Below, piece after piece: positions 1-8,801 of a stretch of DNA of 64,000 bases. Both the position numbers and the translations under genes were made by a program. Positions within the stretch are counted from its first letter, which is position 1, and every line of letters begins with the position of its first letter. The notes beneath the pieces were generated by a model. It had not been told where the DNA came from, searched no databases, and saw nothing but the letters and a program-made list of their open reading frames with translations. This stretch comes from Tetraselmis striata. Taxonomy: Eukaryota; Chlorophyta; Chlorodendrophyceae; Chlorodendrales; Chlorodendraceae. Location: assembly GCA_006384855.1 (NCBI GenBank), contig VCJN01000028.1:62001-126000 (forward strand). The letters run 5' to 3'.

Positions 1-377
1 GCCTCAGTATGACTGTGAGTAGTCATGTGAGCAAGGCGTGCGGCAGTGTGCGGACGGTGTGTTCATGGGCTGCGCTGTGTCTCTTCGGGGTACGGCAAAC
101 GCAATGGGTTTCCCCAGTGGTTGACTCTGTCGTTATATACCAGTAGCAGTATCGGAAAGTTGTTGTGAATCCGCCCTCGGATATCATAACAGACATGCTC
201 CGTATGCTGCCAGCTTTAGTACAGGCAAGCATGCACATCGGCCGTTATCCTGCTCGACATCCTCAAGATCGATATTTGGGTGAATTCGAAACAGTACTCT
301 GTAGTTTATTTTTAGGAGTGTAGCTGTCGGGGGGCCTGCTGCAACTAATGCAGAGCAGCCGTGGCCAGCTCCCCGCA
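1..377. other. 3' flank of the cyclophilin gene, no gene seen
   Basis: Sequence downstream of the cyclophilin stop codon. Short open frames exist on both strands but none shows a motif, biased composition or splice pattern that supports a gene. It probably contains the 3' UTR of the minus-strand gene. No poly(A) signal could be assigned with confidence. Confidence 0.4.
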
Positions 378-1625
378 TCAGCCAGGCAGGCAGCGCTTGC
401 GGGCCTCCTGCAGCTGGTGGCTCTGCGAGTCGAAGCGCTCCGTCATATCTGCCAGCTGCTCCTCGCACGTGGCGCCGCCCCCTGAGGCGCGCCACCGAGC
501 GGCGGCAGTCAGCCGGATGCGGCGTAGCAGCATGCGTTGGCTGCATGGCATGCGGCGGCAGGGAAAGCCTCCCCACCTGCGTGGAGCAGGGACGAGGCGG
601 AGTAGACGTAGGTGGAGAATATTGTAATCCTCTCCTTTGGCATCACAAAGATGCCGTCCCGCGTGGTCTCCACACTCTCCATCTTGTCCAGCACCTCCAA
701 CCCTTTGGTCACTTGCCTGCGTCCGCGGGGTGCGGGATTACGATCGGATTACGGTGCGCCTGCCGCTGCCCGGGGAGGGTGGACCCATCACAGGGGGACG
801 TAGGATAGGCAGGTCACGCTGAATCGGGAGTTTGGGGGGCTGGTGGTGCTCACCCAAAGATGGCGTACTGCATGTCCAGGTGCGGCGCGTCCCCCAGCAG
901 CAGCGAGAAGGAGGAGCGCCCGCTGTGCGGGTCGTCAAAGCGGCCCAGCGACATGACGCCCTTGGTGTGCTTCACCTCCGGGCTCACCTCCAGTGGCACC
1001 GTCTTGTCCGCCTCCAGCTGCGCACCGGCCCATATTAACCCCCTCAGCGGCCACACGATCGCTGCGACCACGAACTTGCGACAGGCGGATGTGACGGTGC
1101 TGCATGCAACGCCGATTACGGAAGCACATCGTAGCAGTCGCCAGGCGCACCTTCTGCATTGGTGTCAGCGGCACCAGGCGAGCGTGGGCCACCTCCCCAA
1201 TCTGTGCCACAAAGCCCTTGTCCACCCTGCGCCGCAACATCAGGAGCAGCAGCAGTAACAGCATGATTAGCTTGGCGCTATGCAGTCAACGCACGGACAG
1301 CCCTGCCGAGGCGGAGCTCGCGTCGGCGGGCGCACCGGAAGAAGTGGTTGCTATTGTAGGCCCCCAGCTGCGCGAGCTTTAGGATATGCTTCACCGTGAC
1401 TGGCGCCACGTCCGGGTAGAAGGCCATCTCGATGTTGCCGAAAGACGTGGAGAAGACGAGGCGCTCGTCAGAGAGGGGCGGCGTGGCACGAACTGGTTGC
1501 AAAGAGCCGGCCGCAGCGGCCAGCAGCAGCAGCGCCAGTAGGGGCGCGGAGCGCAACGGCGACACGCGGCCGCTCGGCCCCCTGGCACACTTGGCGGAGT
1601 GCGTCGCCAGATAGCAGGTGGCCAT
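378..1625 (-). CDS. Cyclophilin-type peptidyl-prolyl isomerase, secretory (CYP23-like)
   Basis: Five exons: 1625-1336, 1226-1151, 1017-854, 716-577 and 481-378. Phases match at every join and all introns are GT-AG, giving 257 aa. Residues about 28-45 are a hydrophobic signal peptide or anchor (LLALLLLAAAAGS) after a long basic N-terminus. The cyclophilin fold follows: FSTSFGNIEMAFYPDVAP, then HFFRVDKGFVAQIG, VKHTKGVMSLGRFDDP, SSFSLLLGDAPHLD and YAIFGQVTKG. This is the divergent pattern of plant CYP23, so prolyl isomerase activity in the secretory pathway is an inference from the family. The C-terminal exon gives CEEQLADMTERFDSQ and ends RKRCLPG, resembling the Cys-containing coiled tail of plant CYP23. 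An upstream in-frame ATG at 1682 would add 19 residues; 1625 is chosen because it leaves a more normal signal-peptide n-region. Confidence 0.85.
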
Positions 1626-1682
1626 GGTGGCTCGCCTCGGCAGTGAGCGCCCGTATCCGCGACGCGCGGTTCGTGGCGGCAC

Positions 1683-2036
1683 GACACACCAATGTCCACA
1701 ATTGAACCGTCGGCGTCACAGTGATAAACCAGGCCACGCAATTTACTCAACCGCCTGAGGATCGACTAGCGACTTCAAGTCCTACCTTCCCATCTGCCGC
1801 CCTCTGCCTCGTGCTTGGCGAAGCGGTAGATCCACGAGCAACGGGCGGTACCGTTGCGACGACGGGCGGGGTCAGCAGTTGCTAATCATCCAAGGGTCAG
1901 GAGGTTGCTAATCATCCAAGTTGCCAATCATCCTAACAGCCAAGCCGCATCAGACAAAGCGACAGCGACTACCCTGTAATTTAGTTAGATGGGGTACGTA
2001 CACGACCATATCGATATATCTGGTACGCATATTATA
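1683..2036. other. Intergenic, short direct repeats
   Basis: No gene seen. Three copies of a 14-17 bp word (GTTGCTAATCATCCAAG and variants) begin at 1878, 1904 and 1920. The right half becomes AT-richer and abuts the retrotransposon. The 5' UTR and promoter of the cyclophilin gene should lie in the left part. Confidence 0.4.
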
Positions 2037-2062
2037 TTTCAAAGTTGAGTCTGGTTTTGCCA
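2037..2062 (-). repeat. Split direct repeat B2 (3' end of the element)
   Basis: 26 bp identical to 2341-2366. The flanks diverge immediately on both sides. It marks the 3' terminus of the minus-strand element. Confidence 0.8.
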
Positions 2063-2155
2063 AAAAGGTCGCGCAGGCTATTTTACACGGTCAAGAGCCG
2101 AAATTGGCAGGATGGTTTAGCAAAAGCGTGGAGGGAAAACGGAGTCAGGGGGGGC

Positions 2156-2340
2156 GCTGCGTGGAACGCAGCGAAAACTGGAAGATGGCAGGCTCAGCTG
2201 TTTTGGCTGCTTTTATGTCTACTCGTGCTGCACCCAACAAGGGCGCAACAACAGTTACTAGTTCCCGTACCACTGAGCAGCACTTGTAGCTAAAAAGCGG
2301 TTAGGTCAAAGATGGAAACCCCATAAACTAGTTTAGATCA
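2156..2340 (-). repeat. Split direct repeat A2
   Basis: Second 185-bp copy of the A repeat, directly abutting B1 at 2340/2341. Together with A1 it would let the complete element be restored through a circular intermediate, as proposed for PAT-like elements. Confidence 0.9.
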
Positions 2341-2366
2341 TTTCAAAGTTGAGTCTGGTTTTGCCA
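2341..2366 (-). repeat. Split direct repeat B1
   Basis: 26 bp starting (plus reading) TTTCAAAGTTGAGTCTGG, identical to 2037-2062. It lies between the recombinase ORF and A2. Confidence 0.8.
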
Positions 2367-2419
2367 GTCTTGAGCGAACGGAGAGAGCGGTGGATTGACG
2401 GAGAAGGGGTAGCGCCAAG

Positions 2420-3925
2420 TCATGAAGGAGGCACTGGGAAGGCCACCGCTGCGGAGTCCTGTTGGACTTGGAAGTGGCGGAGGGGGGCGATGTGTCCAAA
2501 GAAGAACCACGCGACAGGAGAAGGAAGAACGTTGGGGTCGATGTAGTCCAGAACGACATCAGAGTTAGTGGCCCAACCGCCTTGGTAGCGGATGTGGGAC
2601 AGCGGCGCTCCGATGGCGTTTGCTGCAGAGGCTGCGCCCTTGCGTAGACGGTGTGAAGTCCAGGAAGTGCCAGCAGGAGGGGCAGCGTTGACTAGGTTGA
2701 CTGCTGTAGACAACCAGTCTGACATCGTAGCCGCAGTCCAAGGTTTTGACTGCTCAGCCACATTGACAGCCCAGAAGTTGGAGGCAGCCAAGCCAACAGT
2801 AACCAGGGGGACAGACTGTACGTTGTCGATGAAGTGGTGCAAGAGACGTGCCACTCGAGGGTGCTCGGACACTGGAAGGAGAAGTACGCGTAGGTCGTCG
2901 GGTCCCCGTCGGCCAGCGCGACCCTTCTCGCGGTAGATCTGCAAGGTGATGTTGTAGGTGTCGACATGCACATCTTGCACTCGACAGGAGACGCCAATAA
3001 GGCCCCTGGCAAAGAACAGGAAGTTGACGACCGAGGCCAAGAGGGCTCGGTAGTCGAGGTGGGACTCTGGGTAAGGAGCAGACACAATTAGCTCGGCCTT
3101 TGAGACGAAGCGGTAAGCTACATCCGCAGGCAGAGGGACACGCAAAGGGGCAGCGTCCAGTCGGCGCTGACGCAACATTAACCCACGCCTTGCTGAAGTG
3201 AGGTGTAGGCTGTCCTTGGCGATCGGGACGAGGTTGTGCAGCTCGAAGAAAGTGTTGATGGCAGACAGGTAGGGTTGCAGCGATTTAGCTGCGATGTGCC
3301 CTCGCTCCCCGATCTAGGCAACGTACCGAACAACAGTAGCAGTAGTCGCTTCCAGCGGGCTGATGTTCTCGGAGTCGTGGCAGAACTCAGCGAACTGAGA
3401 CAACCTGCCGGCGTAGCTCTTGAGGGTCTGAGCGCTGAGGGAGCTGGAGAGCATGTCGAGCGTCCGCTGGCCTAGCTCGTCTGAGCCGAGCGCGTCATGC
3501 AGTCGAGATCGCAGTGACGCAGCCCATGGAGCGATAGCTGCGGGCTCGTCAATTACGTAAGTGCGTCGTTTTACTGACAGAGTTCCACCGGCACGGCTAC
3601 TGTTCGCAAAGTACTCGGCAGCAACGGTTAGGTTCCCGGCGGTTGGCCGGTAGTTGCTGGACGGGTTTGCAGTAGCTCCAGTACGGGTTTGCGGGGCTAG
3701 GTTCAGGTAAGAGGGCCGCCCCGCGCGCCCTTCGCGCTCGTAGCGCCTGTCCCGTGCGTAACGTACACGCGCGAAACTTGGTCGTTGCGAACCGGTTGTA
3801 ACACGTAGTGTAACAACCGACGAACGCGGAGATGAGGTTGTAAGAAAGGCGGATGGTTGAGCCGCCATGTGCAGGCGTGCGGATGGTTGAGCCGCACTCG
3901 GCTGTAGCTGTAAGAAGCGCCGCAC
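2420..3925 (-). pseudogene. Tyrosine recombinase of the DIRS-type element, one in-frame stop
   Basis: One reading frame from 3925 to 2420, broken only by TAG at 3314-3312, just after VRYVA and before IGERGHIAAKS. The N-terminal half (to about 3315) carries the SAM-like core-binding domain, with motif TLKSYAGRLSQFAEFC. The second half has LQPYLSAINTFFEL, a box-I-like arginine in FFARGLIG, a basic REKGR strand, the HxxR box in SHRLRKGAAS, then GGW and the presumed catalytic tyrosine in LDYIDP. In the related copy at 37.7 kb the aligned position follows RYVA with tryptophan, so TGG to TAG is the likely change. The element may therefore depend on another copy, unless the stop is read through. Role: integration of the circular cDNA into chromosomal DNA. 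Confidence 0.85.
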
Positions 3926-4083
3926 CGAGGAAGGTCTAAATGAAGTCTGTAAGGTGGGGGGGGGTCAGGTCCTGACACAGGGCGCTCATCCCGCCGTTGA
4001 GCTGCAAGGGTGCGTCTTGCGGCGGTCACCGAAAGGTGACCTCGCAAGGCTCCTGCAGCTCCGACGAGCGGCGCCCCACGCCG

Positions 4084-4959
4084 TCACTCGTGCTCACCTT
4101 CGCGGCCACGTCCACGTCCGCCGCCACGTCCTCGCCCACGCCCGCGTCCTGCAGCTGCAGCCGCTACTCGAGAAGTAGCGGTCGCCTTGGCGCTGCTGGC
4201 AACGTTCGCCTCGAAGACACGACGCTCGTAGTCCCTCATGAGGTCCCCAAAAATCGCAGAACCCAGATGCTCCGAAGCAGGCTGAAAATGCTGAGCTCGC
4301 AGCACGTCCAGAACACCTTGGTCACCGTGCACACGCTTGATCTCATTCAGCCTCCGCAGGAAGGCTAGACGAAAACGAAACGCCTTGTCGATGGCCTCGG
4401 CGTGATTCCGAGCTCTCGCGAGGTAGGGGGTGAAGTCCTGGTTAGTGGCGGGGACGTAAGGTAGCAGCTCGTCGAGCGCCACGAAAAGGGCGGCCATGTG
4501 GGCCCCGAAACACGACATCCACAAGTACTCCTCCTGGGCCGGCAGACGCCGGTCATCCTGCTTGAGGTACTCGTTCGTTAGGTCGGTGCTCAAAGGGAAA
4601 AGTCCAGGCACTCGGCTGACCGGTCGAACGGCCTCGTAACCAGACTCTGCTCTCTGCAGTAGCTCTGGCACCGCGAGGTAATCATCCTCGGCACTCACGG
4701 ATTTTGCTCCGACACGGCCGCTCTGGGCTAGCTCTAGCAAGTCGGGGCGGTCTGCGGCTCCCCCGCTGCATGTCGGCTGTCCCGCGAAGCGCTGCCCTGA
4801 GCCGGAGTCATGTGCCCCTTCTCCATCAACAACGCGATCACGAGCCGTCAATTGTGCCACAGCTGTAGCCAGCTCTCGCAGTAATGAAGACTGGGCCCTC
4901 ATATCTGCGTTCAGCGACTCCAACGTCGGCTCAGCGACGGGTTCTTCTCCATCTGGCAT
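4084..4959 (-). CDS. Gag-like protein of the DIRS-type element
   Basis: Intact ORF of 291 aa from ATG 4959; an upstream in-frame ATG at 4992 would add 11 residues. It opens with an acidic N-terminus (MPDGEEPVAEPTLESLNADM), then a helical region likely to oligomerise (about residues 15-40). A conserved-looking middle follows, with LSTDLTNEYLKQDDRRLPAQ and YLWMSCFGAHMAALFVAL. It ends in an Arg/Gly-rich tail (GRGRGRGRGGGRGRG) expected to bind nucleic acid. No zinc knuckle is seen. It is called Gag from its place ahead of the recombinase and its RG tail; the decayed element at 34.6 kb has a comparable ORF in the same position. Confidence 0.7.
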   Translation of the reverse strand: MPDGEEPVAEPTLESLNADMRAQSSLLRELATAVAQLTARDRVVDGEGAHDSGSGQRFAGQPTCSGGAADRPDLLELAQSGRVGAKSVSAEDDYLAVPELLQRAESGYEAVRPVSRVPGLFPLSTDLTNEYLKQDDRRLPAQEEYLWMSCFGAHMAALFVALDELLPYVPATNQDFTPYLARARNHAEAIDKAFRFRLAFLRRLNEIKRVHGDQGVLDVLRAQHFQPASEHLGSAIFGDLMRDYERRVFEANVASSAKATATSRVAAAAAGRGRGRGRGGGRGRGREGEHE

Positions 4960-5073
4960 GGTAACGCACGGACGTACGGACGAGAATATCACACTCGGGT
5001 GGCGAGCCGGGTGTGGTCTTGAACAACCTGGGGTGACCTTGCTCGCAACGGGTTACGAGACAGTTTTTACATC

Positions 5074-5258
5074 GCTGCGTGGAACGCAGCGAAAACTGGA
5101 AGATGGCTGGCTCAGCTGTTTTGGCTGCTTTTATGTCTACTCGTGCTGCACCCAACAAGGGCGCAACAACAGTTACTAGTTCCCGTACCACTGAGCAGCA
5201 CTTGTAGCTAAAAAGCGGTTAGGTCAAGGATGGAAACCCCATAAACTAGTTTAGATCA
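5074..5258 (-). repeat. Split direct repeat A1 (5' end of the DIRS-type element)
   Basis: 185 bp repeated at 2156-2340 with about two substitutions. It begins (plus reading) GCTGCGTGGAACGCAGCG, itself a short palindrome, and ends GTTTAGATCA. It marks the 5' end of the element on the minus strand. Confidence 0.9.
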
Positions 5259-6127
5259 TATCGATATGGCGCGCGACATGGCATCCCATGGAATGAATCA
5301 TTGCCCGTTGCGGGCTACACATCACTATAAGGATTAGTAATTGCAAGAAGCAAGCCTAAAAGCACATATGTGATAATAATAATGTTAAAGCTACCAGCAG
5401 CAGCATGTGCTGTACAGGGTATCTCCGTATCTATCGACGCAGAACTAACAAAAAATAATCGTCGCTATTCCGCGACTATACCTACATCAGCGACAACATC
5501 AGCGGAGTGTGCAGAGACGGGCGTATACGCTACCAGTAGCGCGGGTATTTTGATGGCAGTGTTTTATTAGACGGTGATCCAACAGTGTTGGAAATTCCGT
5601 CACTGGCCTTCAACTAGTCTCGCAGAATGCTTCGGCAATTTGCTTGACTAAAACGGAGCGTCGCCTACCCAGGGCTTTCCGTATCCCCAGGGGATAACTG
5701 GATTGCTGCCCAAACGGCCGTCGTAGAGACGCTGCAAGGGTTTCACTGGTGCCAGTCCTGTCCCGGGGGCGAAAAACAAAACCAGTAGCGCGTGACCCGT
5801 CGCCGTGACCCGTAAACCCGTCATCCATCCCGCCTTATGCGGGATGCGGGCCGCTTTTCGGCGGCTTGCTGTGTTGATTTTCTAATTCTGGGGAACTGCC
5901 CTTTCTGTAATTCACACCAGTAGCGCGTGGAGTACGCGATGGACAGGCCGGTGCAGGACGATACTCACGAACCGAGCCCGCGAACCGAGCGCGCCTTCAC
6001 ATAGCATGCGCAGACGAATCCCATCAACATCACGCATCGAGTTGCGCACCTCAACCCCCCCCCCCCCCCCCCCCCCCCCCCGCCCTCCCAAACCACCAGC
6101 ACCCGCGGCCGCGGCCGTCGGCACATA
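5259..6127. other. Intergenic with dispersed repeats and 5' region of the antiporter gene
   Basis: No gene seen. It contains a minus-oriented copy of repeat family R1 (5539-5790) and a GGGATGCGGGCCGC repeat (about 5835-5890) shared with 25.05 and 45.45 kb. A run of about 23 C at 6058-6080 lies some 48 nt upstream of the antiporter ATG, so it falls in the presumed 5' UTR or core promoter. Confidence 0.5.
5539..5790 (-). repeat. Dispersed repeat family R1, copy 1
   Basis: About 230-250 bp, reverse-complement match to copies at 17830-18085, 30735-30965 and 59366-59610. Shared blocks include GGACAGGACTGG, TCTCTACGACGGCCGTTTAG and GGTGATCCAACAG. No ORF, poly(A) tail, box A/B or clear terminal repeat was seen, so the class (SINE, MITE or other) is not established. 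Confidence 0.75.
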
Positions 6128-8746
6128 ATGACATCCTCCGCGCCGGGCGGCGGCGGGCTGGGCGATTTCGTGTTCCACGCCCTGCGCTCCGGCGCCGCAC
6201 TGCCGCTCGCGGCCGTTGCTGGCGGGCTGGCCCAGCGGGCGCTGCTGCCGCGCATCACCGGCTACCTGCTCACGGGGCTGTTGGTGGGCCCCTACGCGCT
6301 AGGAATCGTGAGCGAGGAGGCCGTGAAGGCGCTCTGGCCGGTGGACTACCTCTGCCTAAGCGTTATCGCGGTCGCGGCGGGCAGCGAGCTGCAGTCCAGC
6401 GAGTTGCACCGGACGCGCGCGCAGGTGGGTGGTGCCATCTGGCGGTGCCCCCACAGGCCAGGCGGAGCCTCCCACGTATTCATTCTAACATAAAATGTTT
6501 GTTTTGCCTACCACGCCTACGCTTCCATACCTTATGGGCTCTCCCGTGGGGCAGCGCGCGTCCTCGATACAGCTGGATTGAAGCGAAGCGACCACTGGGC
6601 TATGTTGACTGCGCCTGGTGGGGTTTAAGCTACACTGCGAGAATGGCGAGGGGTAGCGCCACTGCTGCACCGCCCCCGCCCCCACCCCCCCCCCCCGCCG
6701 ACCCCCGACCCCCCCCCTCCCTGAGCAACCCCCCCCCCCCCATCCCCCCCCCCCCCCTCTCCGCCCTTTTCCCCACCCCCTCCCTGGCAGGTGATCTACA
6801 TCTGCGGCAGCATCTGCCTGGCTACCTACCTGCTGGTCTACCTCACGCTGCTCGCGGCGGCGCCGCTCCTCAGCGGGATGGCGGACTTCAGCTCGCTGCA
6901 GCTGCACGCCTTCTGCTCCCTCGCCGGCTGCCTCATGATGGCTCGCAGCCCCGCGTCCGCCATCGCGGTGCTCAAGGTGCGGCAGCGGCCTGTATCTCCC
7001 CGGCCAAATGCCTGGGTTGCTGGGCCGGATGGGCGCTGAGCCAGCGCCTCCATTCACTGCGCAGGAGACCGAGGCGCGCGGGCCCTTTACCAGCCTGGTC
7101 ATGGCGGTGGTGGTGGTCAAGGACGTGGTGGTCATCGCCGCGTTCGCGCTCAGCATGGAGGTGGCACGAGCGGTGTTCAGCAAGGCAAGCCCCCCCCCCC
7201 CCCCCCCCCAGCCCCAGTATATATACCCAGTACTACGATGCAGTACAAAGGGCATATATACTGTGTGTACATACAATGCAACAAATCATGAATACTCGTA
7301 CACCTCACCTCACCTCACCTCACCCCCTGCCGAATGCCATGAATGGCGGAATCGTAGCACCCCACAGAAAGGTGCCTCTTGAACTCCCTCCTCCAGCCTG
7401 GCCTCAAGTTGCACAGTGTGGCCCACCTCGCGGCTCTGACGGAGGCTGGCGCCCGCCCCCCCGACAGGACCCCGAGGCGGCGCTCACGCTAGCGGGGCTG
7501 CTGGAGCCGGTGCTTAGCCTGCTGGCCAGCCTGGCGATGGGCACCGCCGGCGCCGCGGTGGTGGGGCTGCTGCTGCGGCCCAAGCACGGCCTGCTGCCGG
7601 CGTACCTGCGCCCCGGCCTGGCCCGCAAGCTGCAGGCGGGCGTCATCCTGGGCCTCGTGGTCCTCATGTTTGGCACCGCGGACCTGCTGCAGGTGAGCGG
7701 GGCACCCAGGGCACCCAGGGGCACCCAGCACTGGGTGCCCCGCTCACCTGCAGCAGGTCCATCCAGCTCATCCGACCGCCATGTGTTTTAGAGCCCGGAG
7801 CCCACATCCATTTGCACTGTGCTGCCAAATCCGGGCGAGGCGGTTCGTGGAGTGGGCAGACGACCAGGGCAGGACGGACTCCCTCAATGAAGACACCGTA
7901 TTGAGCAAACTAATCGGATACGCGAATGCTCAGGGCTCTTAGCGCCCCGCCGCCGTTTATACCAGAGCCGCCATTTACGCCCAGACTAAAGGACATAACC
8001 CCTCCGTCGCACGAACGGATTCTGCTCTTCTGTGGCGATGGATTCAGGTGTCGCCTACCCGTGGGTGCGTTTGATTGTACCATCGCCGGTTGTTACGTTA
8101 ATGCCAGCCCCTGGCACTGCATTAAAGCAATGTGATTTTTTGACCCGCCAACGACAAACTCAATGTGCCGCCGTGAGCGAAACAATACCCCCCCCCCACC
8201 CACCCCCCTTCCCCTGGGCAGCAAAATCATACATGAAAACATAAGACTCTACAAGTATAAAGTCACACCGCATGAGTGTCTGACGTCCAGCGCCCCGCCC
8301 TGTGCTGGGGCAGTGCGAGCCGCTGCTGGCGTGCGTGGTGGTGGGCCTCATCGCGACCAACCGGCGCCACGGGAGCGCCGACGCCGAGAAGGAGGAGCTG
8401 CACCGCCTGCTGGGCGCCGTGATGCCCGTGACCAACGTGCCCTTCTTCATGCTGGCGGGCGCCAGCCTGCGGCTCAACGCGCTGGCCGGCACCCTGTGGC
8501 TGGGCGGCCTCGTGTACGGCGTGCGGCTGGGCGCCATCTGGGCTGGCTGCGCGTGGGGCGCCTGGATGGCGGGCTGTCCGGCGGAGCACCGCAAGCAGTT
8601 CTGGAAGAGCATGGTCACGCAGGCGGGGGTGGCCATGGGGCTCGCTAAGACCTGCGCGGTCCGCTTCCCAGGTAAGCCCCCCCCCCCCCCCCCCCCCTCC
8701 CACCCACCCACCCCCTCTTGCGACCGACCTTGATAAGTTGAAAATG

Positions 8747-8801
<55 letters not shown>

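Larger units (their letters stand above)
2037..5258 (-). mobile_element. DIRS/PAT-type tyrosine-recombinase element lacking reverse transcriptase
   Basis: The element reads on the minus strand as A1 (5258-5074), Gag ORF, tyrosine recombinase, B1 (2366-2341), A2 (2340-2156), a 93-bp spacer, then B2 (2062-2037). A1 and A2 are 185 bp each and differ at about two positions. B1 and B2 are identical over 26 bp. A-ORFs-B-A-B is the split-direct-repeat layout of PAT, Ngaro and Kangaroo elements. There is no RT or RNase H coding between Gag (ends 4084) and the recombinase (starts near 3925), so this 3.2-kb copy is an internally reduced or non-autonomous form. The near-identity of the A repeats suggests recent insertion. 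No target-site duplication is seen, as expected for integration by a tyrosine recombinase. Confidence 0.82.

Noticed and set aside
6445-7791. Open frame of 448 codons across the antiporter introns
   Set aside because: It reads through poly-C tracts (poly-Pro) and cuts across exons that are supported in another frame by phase and family motifs.
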